Part shown: positions 1 through 8,236 of the stretch, piece after piece | Layout: every line of letters begins with the position of its first letter | Numbering within the stretch: position 1 is the stretch's first letter | Source of the DNA: Mycobacterium sp. | GTDB lineage: Bacteria; Actinomycetota; Actinomycetes; Mycobacteriales; Mycobacteriaceae | DNA length: 64,000 nt | NCBI GenBank assembly: GCA_016197405.1 | Contig: JACPVR010000019.1 | Coordinates: 1 to 64,000 of the forward strand | Direction of reading: 5' to 3' | Position numbers and translations under genes: made by a program | Notes under the pieces: generated by a model | What the model was told of the DNA's origin: nothing | The model's input: only the letters and a program-made list of their open reading frames with translations | The model's database searches: none

Positions 1-152
1 ACTATGGGACACTTTCACCGGAAGTGCCTTTCTGACCTGGACTGATTAGTGCGTCGAGAACACCAATCTTCCCAGTTCAAAGGGCACTTTCCTCATTCCG
101 ACACCCTGCGACCAGCCGATACATCGGTGGATCGAGGCTAAACCACCCGCCG

Positions 153-1442
153 GTGCAACCGGTACCAGGTCACCCGAACTTCTGGACCGTCGCAGGCCAT
201 TCGACTGTCACCGAAGTGCTGCGCAACCCATGGCTCTACGACGGGCAGCCATTTCCCGATCACGAGGTGCCGGTCATGTCGGCGATGGCGCCCGATCAGC
301 ACAAGCGGGTGCGCGCTGCGCTACAAGGCCTGTTCACCCGCCGAGCTCTCGACCAGCTCGACGAGTTCATCACCGAACAGGCGGTCCGGCGGACCACTGC
401 ACTGGCACGGGCCGGCTGCGGTGATCTGATGGCATTGTGGGCCAACCCCATTCCGCTCAGTGTCATCGCCACACTGTTCGGGTTTCCGTCTTCAGAATCC
501 GATCTCGCACGGTTGCACCGCTACGGCGACGCAGCCGTGCGGCTGGTCATCCCGTACGGCGGTCCGGGCCTTCCGGTGCCCCGCGGCCCGAGAGACAGAT
601 TCCGCCAGCTGGCGGGCTTGGCCGCGGCCGCACCTGCCGCTTCGCGTCTGGCCCGCAGGCTTCCCAAACACGACCGGACGCGGTTACTGCGGATACCCAA
701 CCCGTTGGCCGACCGGCCCGGGTACCCGAGAACAGGCTTGTCTCAGCACCCTCAGCTGGCGCGGTTGATCATGGAGTTCAACCTCGAGGTGCTCGACATC
801 TTCACCGCCCGCCTGCAGACCGGTGGGGACAACGTCGTCGATGCCCTGGTGGGGCCCTATCGCCGCGGCGAGCTGAGTCTCGTCGAAATCCTCACCAGCG
901 CATTGCAGATCCTGGTGGCAGGATATGAGACGACCGCCAGCGTCCTGGGTAGCGCCGTTCACCGTATCGCCGCCGACCCGCAGCTTCTGGACGCTCTGCG
1001 CGACGACCAGGACGTCCTCACGGCCTTCGTCGAGGAAACCCTGCGCCTGGACGCGCCGCTGCAACGTACCCTGCGCCGCACCACCGCCGCAGCGGTACTG
1101 GCCGGAGTGCCGTTGCCCGCCGACGCCCAGCTGATCGTCATGCTGGGCGCTGCCAACGTCGACGAAGACCGCTATCAGCGTCCCGAGCTTTTCGATCCCG
1201 AGCGGCCCGATGTCCACCGGCACCTGGCCTTCGGCACCGGTATCCACACCTGCATCGGGGCCACCCTGGCCCGGATGGAAGCGCGTATCGCACTGCGGGT
1301 TTTCGCCGAACAGTTCAAGACGGTGTCCCTGATAGCTGACGCGCCGCCAATCCGGTTGGACGACAAAGACATCGGAATGTGGAGCTTCTCGGCCCTGCCG
1401 GTACGCGTCGAAACCCGCACGCCTGCCGGGGTCACCCGATGA
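153..1442 (+). CDS. Cytochrome P450
   Basis: Soluble class-I type P450 monooxygenase of 429 aa; it would take electrons from a ferredoxin/reductase not encoded here. The I-helix oxygen-binding motif AGYETT lies near residue 256, the ExxR motif (EETLRLD) near 294, and the heme loop FGTGIHTCIG near 360-369 with Cys about 367 as the thiolate ligand. The start is a GTG with only a weak upstream GAGG; the frame stays open back to a TGA at 33-35 but holds no other start. The protein begins close to what would normally be residue 40 of a bacterial P450, so the N-terminus is short, while a Pro/Arg-rich insertion near residues 150-200 restores usual length. The stop overlaps the next ATG by 4 bp (ATGA), making it first gene of the coupled operon to 6752. 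Substrate not predictable; the neighbours suggest a lipid, steroid or aromatic compound. Confidence 0.9.
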   Translation: MQPVPGHPNFWTVAGHSTVTEVLRNPWLYDGQPFPDHEVPVMSAMAPDQHKRVRAALQGLFTRRALDQLDEFITEQAVRRTTALARAGCGDLMALWANPIPLSVIATLFGFPSSESDLARLHRYGDAAVRLVIPYGGPGLPVPRGPRDRFRQLAGLAAAAPAASRLARRLPKHDRTRLLRIPNPLADRPGYPRTGLSQHPQLARLIMEFNLEVLDIFTARLQTGGDNVVDALVGPYRRGELSLVEILTSALQILVAGYETTASVLGSAVHRIAADPQLLDALRDDQDVLTAFVEETLRLDAPLQRTLRRTTAAAVLAGVPLPADAQLIVMLGAANVDEDRYQRPELFDPERPDVHRHLAFGTGIHTCIGATLARMEARIALRVFAEQFKTVSLIADAPPIRLDDKDIGMWSFSALPVRVETRTPAGVTR

Positions 1443-2059
1443 TCGCCCAGACGCGGCGCACCTTCACCATCGCCGAACTGCGCAGCTACGCCAGACGCGT
1501 CGCGGCCAACCGTAGGCAGCTGCGCGCGGCGCACGGGCCTGACGGACTTTCCGAGCGGTTGCGCGAACAGATCAAATACGGCGTGGCGTTGACCAATCAA
1601 TGCCGACACTGCCAAGTGGCGCATGAGACGTTCGCGCTGCACACCGGCTCCAGCCCCGACGAGCTGGCCGCGATCGTCGGCGGTGATGCGGCCGTGTTCG
1701 AACCGGCGACGTGGACCGCGATCCTCTATGCACAAGCGCTGGCAGCCAACGATTTCGCTCCTCAGCCGGCCCTGCGCGCCGAGACCGAATCCTTCCTCGG
1801 CCCGCGAGCGGCAGATCTGGTGGAAGCAACCGCGCTGGAGATGACGGTGGCCAATCGCTGTGGGAACACCTACGACGCGCTGCTGCACCGCGTGCACGAT
1901 GGGCCGGTTCCCGAGTCACGGGTGATCGACGAGATCGCGGTGTCGGCGGTATTCCTGCTCGGCGCGCTGGTGTCTGCGCTACGGGTGTCTCGCCTTCGGC
2001 GCGAGGCGCCACATCATGTGCTGTCCTTGCTCTTCTCCCGCCCGGAGAACTTCCGATGA
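1439..2059 (+). CDS. AhpD-like / carboxymuconolactone decarboxylase-family protein
   Basis: A 206-aa all-helical protein of the AhpD-like superfamily. The diagnostic CxxCxxxH motif (CRHCQVAH) is at about residues 55-62, where AhpD uses the two cysteines and the histidine for thiol redox chemistry. The ATG at 1439 overlaps the P450 stop (ATGA) and is preferred over upstream in-frame starts that would lie inside the P450 gene. The end again overlaps the next gene by 4 bp. In oxidative operons such proteins are thought to act as peroxidase or disulfide-reducing partners; a role in protecting the P450 and GMC enzymes from peroxide is an inference. A carboxymuconolactone decarboxylase activity is less likely given the intact Cys pair. 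Confidence 0.8.
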   Translation: MIAQTRRTFTIAELRSYARRVAANRRQLRAAHGPDGLSERLREQIKYGVALTNQCRHCQVAHETFALHTGSSPDELAAIVGGDAAVFEPATWTAILYAQALAANDFAPQPALRAETESFLGPRAADLVEATALEMTVANRCGNTYDALLHRVHDGPVPESRVIDEIAVSAVFLLGALVSALRVSRLRREAPHHVLSLLFSRPENFR

Positions 2060-3441
2060 TCCGCTACGACGCCCTCGTCGTCGGCACCGGATTCGGCGGC
2101 GCAGTCATCGGAACGCGGCTGGCACAGAGCGGCATGCGGGTGCTGTTCCTCGAACGTGGACCGTGGTGGGGCCCGGCCGCCGCCGACGTCGCACCCTCGG
2201 TCGGGCGATCGTTACCCCGCGGTTTGTGGGGATCCCGAAAGCTGCTGCGCAATAACCGCTTCGCCGGTCAAAACCGGTCTGTCGATGTCCGGGTGAATAT
2301 CGACGGACTGTACGAACTTCATCGGTTCCCGCGGCTGACCGTACTCGGCGCCAGCGGTGTCGGCGGAGGCTCGCATGTCTATGCCGCCATCCAACGCGCA
2401 CCGGATCCCGATTATTGGGATGCCTTCCCGCCCGAGATCACCAGTGACGAGATGGCGCCCTATTTCGCCAAGGTACGGGACATGCAACGACCGAGCCCGG
2501 CGCCACCGTCATCGAAACCCCGAGCCGTGAACATCGCCCTGTCCCGCAGCGGCATGACGATGGAGTTACCGCATCTGGCAATCGACCATACGCGATGTGT
2601 GCGCTGCAGCAGTTGCGTCCTCGGCTGCACGCACGCAGCCAAGACCACACTGGATCTGACCTATCTGCCCGCAGCCCGCGCTGCGGGAGCAGAGATCTGG
2701 CCGCTGTGCGAAGTGGTTCACATCGGCCGCGCCGACCGCGGATACCAGGTGCAGGCCATCGACCATCGCACCCGAACGCGTGTGACGGTGCGCGGCGACC
2801 GGCTGATCATGGCCGCGGGCACCATGAACACCACCCGATTGTTGTTCCAGGCCCGCGACCGGTGGCGCACGCTGCCCGCCATCTCCGCGCAGCTGGGCGC
2901 GCGATTCTCCGGCAATGCCGACTACCCGGTGTTGGTGCGCGGCGCCCGGCGAGACCCCGGGGCGTCCTCCGGAGTCCTGGTGAACTCCGCCGCCCATACC
3001 GATGGTGCCTACTACATCGACGCCGACTTACCCTTCCTCCCAGGTGGTTTGGATCTGCTGATCGGGATGTCCGACGACAACTCGCCTGCGAGGTTGTACC
3101 CCGTCAGGGGCGGGCTGAGCACCGATGCGGGCCGGCACCTGTCTGCGTCGGTTTACCGGCGGATGGACGCCGAGATGACGGCGGCGCGGGCGGCAGGCGG
3201 CCCACGCGTATTGGGGGCCCCACACCGGTTGGTCTCGGCGCATCCGCTCGGCGGAGCGCCGATCGCCGCTTCGGCTTCCGGGGGCGTGCTCGCCCACACC
3301 GGCGAGGTTTTCGGCGAGCCGCGACTCTACGTCACCGACGGCGCGGCAATCCCCCGTGCGCTCGGTGTACCACCGTCGCTGACCATCGCGGCCCTGGCCG
3401 AACGCGCCGCGGCTCTCATAGTGCAGGACATCCACACATGA
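2056..3441 (+). CDS. GMC-family FAD oxidoreductase, cholesterol-oxidase-like
   Basis: A 461-aa flavoprotein. The N-terminal dinucleotide fold starts at residue 4 (VVGTGFGGAVIG) with the acidic end of beta-2 in FLERG; the C-terminal FAD segment VTDGAAIPRALG is near residues 433-444, and SAHPLGG near 393-399 carries the conserved catalytic-region histidine of the cholesterol oxidase/GMC group. A cysteine cluster at about residues 181-191 (CVRCSSCVLGC) has CxxCxxCxxxC spacing. Related ChoD-like proteins carry a similar cluster followed by an AK-T/LDL-YLP segment, seen here as AAKTTLDLTYLP, so it is a family trait, although the spacing resembles a 4Fe-4S ligand set. Start ATG 2056 overlaps the previous stop and the end overlaps the next start. 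Probably oxidises a hydroxyl of a sterol, terpenoid or fatty alcohol; substrate unknown. Confidence 0.85.
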   Translation: MIRYDALVVGTGFGGAVIGTRLAQSGMRVLFLERGPWWGPAAADVAPSVGRSLPRGLWGSRKLLRNNRFAGQNRSVDVRVNIDGLYELHRFPRLTVLGASGVGGGSHVYAAIQRAPDPDYWDAFPPEITSDEMAPYFAKVRDMQRPSPAPPSSKPRAVNIALSRSGMTMELPHLAIDHTRCVRCSSCVLGCTHAAKTTLDLTYLPAARAAGAEIWPLCEVVHIGRADRGYQVQAIDHRTRTRVTVRGDRLIMAAGTMNTTRLLFQARDRWRTLPAISAQLGARFSGNADYPVLVRGARRDPGASSGVLVNSAAHTDGAYYIDADLPFLPGGLDLLIGMSDDNSPARLYPVRGGLSTDAGRHLSASVYRRMDAEMTAARAAGGPRVLGAPHRLVSAHPLGGAPIAASASGGVLAHTGEVFGEPRLYVTDGAAIPRALGVPPSLTIAALAERAAALIVQDIHT

Positions 3442-3872
3442 CAATGACGATGGTCACCGCGACCGCGCTCTTCGACTCACTGCGTGCGCCGTCGGCCGAC
3501 ACCCCGTCGGGACGTCACACCGCACGAGTGACGGCGCTACCGCTGACGACGGCGCTGCCCGAATCGGCTCGCCGGCTGATTCTCTGCTCATTCAACACCC
3601 TGGTGTCGATCATCTACCACGGCAAGGTATTCCGAGCTAACTGCGGAGTGAACCTCTGGATTCGGGATGCCCGTTGGGCCTGGTTCACACTCAACCGCGC
3701 CGATGACCAATTACTCATCACCTACGACTTACCGGAGAACCCCCGGCCGATACGTCGAATCACCAGTGAGGTTCGATCGCAGACCCCGAATCGCCAGCTG
3801 TGCCGCCTCTCGATACAAACCCGCACCGGTCTGCGAACACTGCTCTACTTCACGCTGGAACCGCGGCAGTGA
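3438..3872 (+). CDS. Hypothetical protein, 144 aa, in oxidative operon
   Basis: Not recognised. The ATG at 3438 overlaps the GMC stop (ATGA) and fixes the start. The protein is basic (many Arg), with no signal peptide and no convincing membrane helix; a short hydrophobic stretch near residues 46-60 (LILCSFNTLVSIIYHGK) and a Trp-rich section (LWIRDARWAWFTL) precede a beta-rich C-terminus. Its position between an oxidase and a ring-cleavage-type dioxygenase, translationally coupled upstream, argues that it is expressed and serves the same pathway. A 32-bp gap with a Shine-Dalgarno sequence follows, the only uncoupled junction of the operon. It could be a small NTF2-like or lipocalin-like accessory protein, but nothing in the sequence proves this. 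Confidence 0.7.
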   Translation: MTMTMVTATALFDSLRAPSADTPSGRHTARVTALPLTTALPESARRLILCSFNTLVSIIYHGKVFRANCGVNLWIRDARWAWFTLNRADDQLLITYDLPENPRPIRRITSEVRSQTPNRQLCRLSIQTRTGLRTLLYFTLEPRQ

Positions 3873-3904
3873 GCCATCTCGGTGGCGCCCAGAAAGGAAC
3901 TGCG

Positions 3905-4570
3905 ATGAAATCCGCACGCGATACCGGGGTTCTCGTCGACCCCTCGGACATCGAACAGCAGCTACCCAGACCGCACGCACCCAACCGGCTGGCCCACATC
4001 GTCTTCAAGACGCCGCGCCCCGACGAGATGGCCCAGTGGTACACCCACACCCTGGATGCGGTGGTGGTGTTCCGCAACAAGCGCGTCACCTTTCTCACCT
4101 ACGACGAAGAACATCACCGCATAGCTCTGGTCACCGTGCCCAAAGCGGTACGGCTGCCGGCGCGCGGCTGGAAATTTCACCGCAAGCTGTTCGGAGTCGA
4201 CCACATCGCCTTCACCTACCCGAGCCTGCAGTCGCTCGTCGCCAACTATCGGAGACTTGCCGGGCACGGCATCGTTCCCGTGTGGTGCATCAACCACGGC
4301 CCGACCACCTCGATGTACTACGAGGATCCCGATGGAAACCGCCTCGAACTCCAGGTCGACAATTTCGAGTCCAACCCGGCGCTCATGGAGTGGATCGCGG
4401 GCGGCGAGTTCGAGGCCAATCCGATCGGGGTGGAGTTCGACCCGGATGTCCTCGGCCGCCTCGTGGATGCCGGAGCGTCGGCCGCTGAGCTGGCACGCCG
4501 GGGGTCGGCTCCGCCCGATGGCCGCAAGCCCCGCAGCGGGATGCGCACGATCCGGTGGAAGACACTGTGA
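3905..4570 (+). CDS. VOC-fold extradiol dioxygenase / glyoxalase-like protein
   Basis: A 221-aa protein with a two-module vicinal-oxygen-chelate domain. Likely metal ligands are His about 31 (LAHIVFKT), His about 100 (GVDHIAFTY) and Glu about 148 (GNRLELQVD): the H-H-E set that binds Fe(II) or Mn(II) in type I extradiol dioxygenases. The segment YYEDPDGNRLELQ is the typical C-terminal signature. The ATG at 3905 is chosen because AGAAAGGA lies a few bases upstream (about 3891-3898); an earlier in-frame ATG would lie inside the preceding gene. The end overlaps the next gene as GTGA. Single-domain members cleave catechol-like rings or isomerise ketones; together with the FAH-type hydrolase downstream this fits ring cleavage followed by C-C hydrolysis. 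Confidence 0.8.
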   Translation: MKSARDTGVLVDPSDIEQQLPRPHAPNRLAHIVFKTPRPDEMAQWYTHTLDAVVVFRNKRVTFLTYDEEHHRIALVTVPKAVRLPARGWKFHRKLFGVDHIAFTYPSLQSLVANYRRLAGHGIVPVWCINHGPTTSMYYEDPDGNRLELQVDNFESNPALMEWIAGGEFEANPIGVEFDPDVLGRLVDAGASAAELARRGSAPPDGRKPRSGMRTIRWKTL

Positions 4571-5496
4571 GACAGCCGATGCGGATCGTCACCTTCCTCG
4601 ACGAACAGGGCCGATACCGTCCTGGCATCGTCGTCGACGACGAGATCGCCGATCTGTCCTACGGTAGCGGGCCGGTGTCGGTCATCGAACTGATCAGCCA
4701 GCCCGGCTGGCAGCTGCGCGCCGCGACGCTGATCGCGAATGCTCCGCGACGACCCGCCGAGTCGACGACTCTGGCGGCCCCGATCCCGCAACCCCCGAAG
4801 TTCCTGGCGATCGGGCTCAATGCCCGTGACCACCGCCGCGAGGTAAACCTCAGGTGGCTGCTGCGAGAGCCCCGGCTCATAACACTGGCAGCCGGTAATC
4901 TGCTTGCCCACCCCCGCCCGAAGATTCCGTACTTCTTCGCCAAGGCGACCTCGGCGATCACCGGACCCACGGATCCGATCATGCTGCCGCCCAACATGTC
5001 CAAGGTCGACTGGGAAGGAGAGATCGTCGCTGTCATCGGCACACGGGTTTTCGAAGCCGACGCCGAGCAGGCCGAAGCCGCCATCGCCGGCTACACCATC
5101 ACCAACGACGTGTCGATCCGCGATCTCCAGTTCGACAATCCCACCGCCACCAATCTGGCGAAGAGCTATCCCAGCCACGGCCCGGTTGGCCCATGCCTGG
5201 TACCCAGCAGCGAATTCGACCAGGGAGCAGCCGAATTGCGTACCTATCTCAATGGCGAGCTGCGCCAGTCCGGGCGCATTCGCGACCTGATACTCGGACC
5301 CGTCGAGATCGTGCGACGTCTGAGTTCCTTCCTGCAACTGGAGCCCGGCGACCTCGTCGCCTGCGGCACTTTCGCCGGGATCGGCTGGGCCGCAGGCCGA
5401 ATGCTGCAGCCCGGCGACCGAGTTCGGGTGGAGGTCGACGGCATCGGGTTCATCGACAACCCGGTCATCGCGAAAGGCTGCGGTTCACCCCGGTGA
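4567..5496 (+). CDS. Fumarylacetoacetate hydrolase (FAH) family protein
   Basis: A 309-aa member of the FAH superfamily, which contains C-C bond hydrolases, hydratases, decarboxylases and isomerases acting on beta-diketo or 2-oxo-dienoate compounds. The core begins near residue 75 (PPKFLAIGLNARDH). The metal-site motif DWEGEIVAVIG near residues 147-157 supplies the acidic ligands; TNDVSIRDLQ and GDLVACGTFAGIGW are further signatures. The GTG at 4567 gives the 4-bp GTGA overlap used across this operon; an ATG 12 bases downstream is the alternative. The end overlaps the next GTG in the same way. Following a VOC dioxygenase, it is best read as the enzyme that processes a ring-cleavage product; the substrate is unknown. 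Confidence 0.85.
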   Translation: MRQPMRIVTFLDEQGRYRPGIVVDDEIADLSYGSGPVSVIELISQPGWQLRAATLIANAPRRPAESTTLAAPIPQPPKFLAIGLNARDHRREVNLRWLLREPRLITLAAGNLLAHPRPKIPYFFAKATSAITGPTDPIMLPPNMSKVDWEGEIVAVIGTRVFEADAEQAEAAIAGYTITNDVSIRDLQFDNPTATNLAKSYPSHGPVGPCLVPSSEFDQGAAELRTYLNGELRQSGRIRDLILGPVEIVRRLSSFLQLEPGDLVACGTFAGIGWAAGRMLQPGDRVRVEVDGIGFIDNPVIAKGCGSPR

Positions 5497-6752
5497 ACGG
5501 CCGCAGGACCATCGCCGCGCTCGCGATACTGGTGACCACGGCCCTGCAGATCGTGCAGCCGACAGCCCGGCTCGGCGCCGATCCGGGCTGCGGTTGGAGC
5601 CCCGTGGGAAACACCCTGTTCCCCGACCTCAATGCCCGCTATTGGAAGATCGTGGTACCACTGCGCTCTGGGCAGCAGATCCGGATCTCGGGCCAATTCC
5701 CCCATGCCCGCTATATGGCCTATGCGCTGCAAGGACCGGGAGGATCCGGGGACGCCGTGCACGACACCGCGATCACTCCCGATGCCGGCTCGAGCAACCC
5801 GTTCCTGGCCGGCGCCGACCGCAACACCACGGCACGCTCGTACAGCCTGCGTATCGCGCCGGGAACGGCACCGGCATCGGGGCGCCCGGTCAACACGCTC
5901 TACTCCGGCGAAGGCGCCATCGCCGAACATCTCGTGACCATCATCTACCGGATCTATGACGTCGACGCCGCTGCCGACCAGGCGACGGGAGGGGGCCTGC
6001 CCACCGTGGCGACCGTCGACGCTGCCGGAACCGTGGCCCGCACCTGCACCGACAACCACGGCGGGGTCACCCCCGGCGCGTCATTCGCGCCGGTACCGGC
6101 AGGCGGTGACCGAACCATCGGGGCGGTCGGGACCAACCCGCCGTCATGGCAGAAGTTCGTCAACACCGCCACCGTGTACACCCAGATCCTGCACAGCGAC
6201 CTGCTCGGCGATGCCATCTACGACAGGGTCAGCACCGCGACATCCTCGGGCGCAGCCGGCGGGTTGGGCGCAAACGTCGACAATCAGTACGTCTCGACGC
6301 TGCTCAACCCGAACTACGGAAGGGTCTTGGCGCTGACGGCCGCCATGCCCACCCATCCGGACACCTATCAAGGGCAGAGCCCGATGGGAGCTGGGCAGGT
6401 TCGGTACTGGTCGATGTGCACCGAGATTCTCGCCACGACGCAAGCCGTTCGATGCCTGCCCGACCATGCCGTGCCGGTGCGTGCCGATGGAACTTTCACC
6501 ATCGTGGTCTCAGCACCGCAGGATCGACCGCGCAACGCCTCCGAGGCCTGCGGTGTCGCATGGCTGCCGATGGGTACCGTTCCCGGCACCGTCCTACTGA
6601 TGCGCAACATGCTTGCAGACCCGGGCTTCGCGCAGGGCATCGGCAACGCCGAACTCAACCACGAAGCCGACACCATGGGTGCGTATTACCCTCGCGGACA
6701 GTACTTCCGGGACGCCGCTGCCTACGAGGCCACGGGCTGCACATCCCGATGA
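5493..6752 (+). CDS. Exported hypothetical protein, 419 aa
   Basis: Not assigned to a family with confidence. A GTG start overlapping the FAH stop opens a classical signal peptide (NGRRTIAALAILVTTALQ, then PTARLGA), so the mature protein is outside the membrane. The early segment NTLFPDLNARYWKI followed by a beta-rich stretch with RYMAYALQ resembles the opening of lipid- or ligand-binding secreted proteins related to DUF1214/1254, but this is a loose impression. A pair of Cys residues in the C-terminal half (SMCTEI and VRCLPDH) could form a disulfide. Last gene of the operon; it may bind or deliver the hydrophobic substrate of the intracellular enzymes. It ends convergently, 17 bp from another exported protein gene. 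Confidence 0.7.
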   Translation: MNGRRTIAALAILVTTALQIVQPTARLGADPGCGWSPVGNTLFPDLNARYWKIVVPLRSGQQIRISGQFPHARYMAYALQGPGGSGDAVHDTAITPDAGSSNPFLAGADRNTTARSYSLRIAPGTAPASGRPVNTLYSGEGAIAEHLVTIIYRIYDVDAAADQATGGGLPTVATVDAAGTVARTCTDNHGGVTPGASFAPVPAGGDRTIGAVGTNPPSWQKFVNTATVYTQILHSDLLGDAIYDRVSTATSSGAAGGLGANVDNQYVSTLLNPNYGRVLALTAAMPTHPDTYQGQSPMGAGQVRYWSMCTEILATTQAVRCLPDHAVPVRADGTFTIVVSAPQDRPRNASEACGVAWLPMGTVPGTVLLMRNMLADPGFAQGIGNAELNHEADTMGAYYPRGQYFRDAAAYEATGCTSR

Positions 6753-6769
6753 CCGAGCAGCAGTGCCAA

Positions 6770-8095
6770 CTAGCGCTGCGCCGTCACACATGCCGGTTCA
6801 CCGGGGAACGGTTCGAATCCGAGCCGACACGCGACGGCGGTGACCGCGGTCATCCGCGCGACGCCGTCGGGGTATTGCAACGCCTGGATGAGACCTTCGT
6901 CGACGACCGAAGCCTTGATGGCCTGCGCCTGTGGGTTGAGCACACCGCGCGACTGCGCGAACGCCATCAGTTCGTCATAGATCTGCGGCAGCGCCGCCTC
7001 GGTGGTTCGGTCGGGGCCGTCGAGGCGCGCGAACGGCACACCGGTCTCATAGATGTGGCGCAACGCGTGCAGACCCTGGTCGCATTCGGGATTGTCGAGG
7101 TCTTCGCGGAAGCGCCCGTCGCCGTGCGCGGGTATGACGATGGAAGCGGCGTCAGTGCACCGGTGATGCGATATGCGGTCTGCCAGCACATGCAGATAGA
7201 TGCCGGCCCGGGCGTCTGCCGAGCGCTGTGCCCCACCGACCCACGAGTCGAACTGATCGGAGTGAACCTTTCCGGAAATGACCTGCAAACCGGTCGATGT
7301 CGCGAACGGAACCGCCGTCGGAGCCTCCACGCTGAGCACACCCCGAATGGGAACCGGATTGGGTCCGCCGAAGCACGCGTCGCCGGTGGCGATGTCGCCC
7401 GCCGCGGATGGTGTGGTGAATCCCCCGGTACACAACGGGACGGCGCTACCCGGGGCCGCCATCGCCCAACGGCGAAGGTGGGTGAGCATGACCTCGTGCC
7501 GCGCGTCGGTGGGATCGGGGTGCAGGCCGTCGGGATTCTGATTCGGCTGATCTTTCATCGTCGCGACGAAGTGGAACAGCAAGCCCCCGGTGCCGAAGTT
7601 CGTCCGGACCAATCCGCCGATGTCACTGGTGGTCAGCGCGGCACTGTTGGCAACGGGTTTACCGTCGATGCCCTTGGGGGTGAATGTACCGAGGTCGGTT
7701 GCCTCGTCGTAGGCGGCAATCCAGTAGGCGTCATCAGCCGAAAAGCCCACCGCGCGAGCCATGATGTACGTCGAATCGGAGTGCACGAGGCTGCGCCCAC
7801 TGCCCGGTCGCAGGGATGCCGCGGTGATCGCGGCGAGCGCGGCTATCCGACAGGCGGGCCCGGCCGGTTCACTGAGCGGGCACACCTTGGGCAGATCGGC
7901 GCATGTTTGCGCGGGGCGCCCCGCCGCGCTGTAGCAGATGTCCTCGGCGAAGGCCGCCGCCTTACCCGGCGGAGTCGCCAGCAGTACAGCCAGGGCCACC
8001 ACCACGATCGGGGCGAGGGCCCCAATCCAGCGATCTCGCCGACGGGTACCGCGTGGAGCCCGATGCAAACCAATACCCGACACTCGCCACTCCAT
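6770..8095 (-). CDS. Exported hypothetical protein with His-rich putative metal site, 441 aa
   Basis: The ATG at 8095 is followed by a basic stretch (RAPRGTRRRDRW) and a hydrophobic core (GALAPIVVVALAVLLATPPG), a signal peptide or anchor with probable cleavage after GKAAAFA. The mature part is Cys- and helix-rich, with conserved-looking HSDSTYIMARAVGFS, GLLFHFVATMKDQ and, near residues 297-310, LHVLADRISHHRCTD. The repeated His/Asp positions in helices recall zinc-dependent phospholipase C or S1/P1-nuclease-like folds, and parts recall the DUF6765 group; this is an inference. It is transcribed toward the oxidative operon and divergently from a TetR gene, with a palindrome in the shared promoter region, so TetR control is likely. 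Confidence 0.65.
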   Translation of the reverse strand: MEWRVSGIGLHRAPRGTRRRDRWIGALAPIVVVALAVLLATPPGKAAAFAEDICYSAAGRPAQTCADLPKVCPLSEPAGPACRIAALAAITAASLRPGSGRSLVHSDSTYIMARAVGFSADDAYWIAAYDEATDLGTFTPKGIDGKPVANSAALTTSDIGGLVRTNFGTGGLLFHFVATMKDQPNQNPDGLHPDPTDARHEVMLTHLRRWAMAAPGSAVPLCTGGFTTPSAAGDIATGDACFGGPNPVPIRGVLSVEAPTAVPFATSTGLQVISGKVHSDQFDSWVGGAQRSADARAGIYLHVLADRISHHRCTDAASIVIPAHGDGRFREDLDNPECDQGLHALRHIYETGVPFARLDGPDRTTEAALPQIYDELMAFAQSRGVLNPQAQAIKASVVDEGLIQALQYPDGVARMTAVTAVACRLGFEPFPGEPACVTAQR

Positions 8096-8115
8096 TCGTC
8101 CTGAGGCAACCCCGA

Positions 8116-8141
8116 TAGAACGAAGATAGCATTTTGTTCTA
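8116..8141. promoter_or_regulatory. Inverted repeat, candidate TetR operator
   Basis: TAGAAC at 8116-8121 and GTTCTA at 8136-8141 form a perfect 6-bp dyad with a 14-bp spacer, extended inside by AA/TT after one mismatch. It lies 20 bp before the start of the exported protein gene and about 95 bp before the divergent TetR gene, the expected place for a TetR-family operator controlling both. Confidence 0.5.
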
Positions 8142-8236
8142 GTTGCAACATCATCCGACTCGCGCCGTCTGCGAGCGCCGGATTCGCGGCCGCTGCTAAC
8201 GTCGAGGGCTATGCGCGCCCGGCTGGAGTCCCCCTG

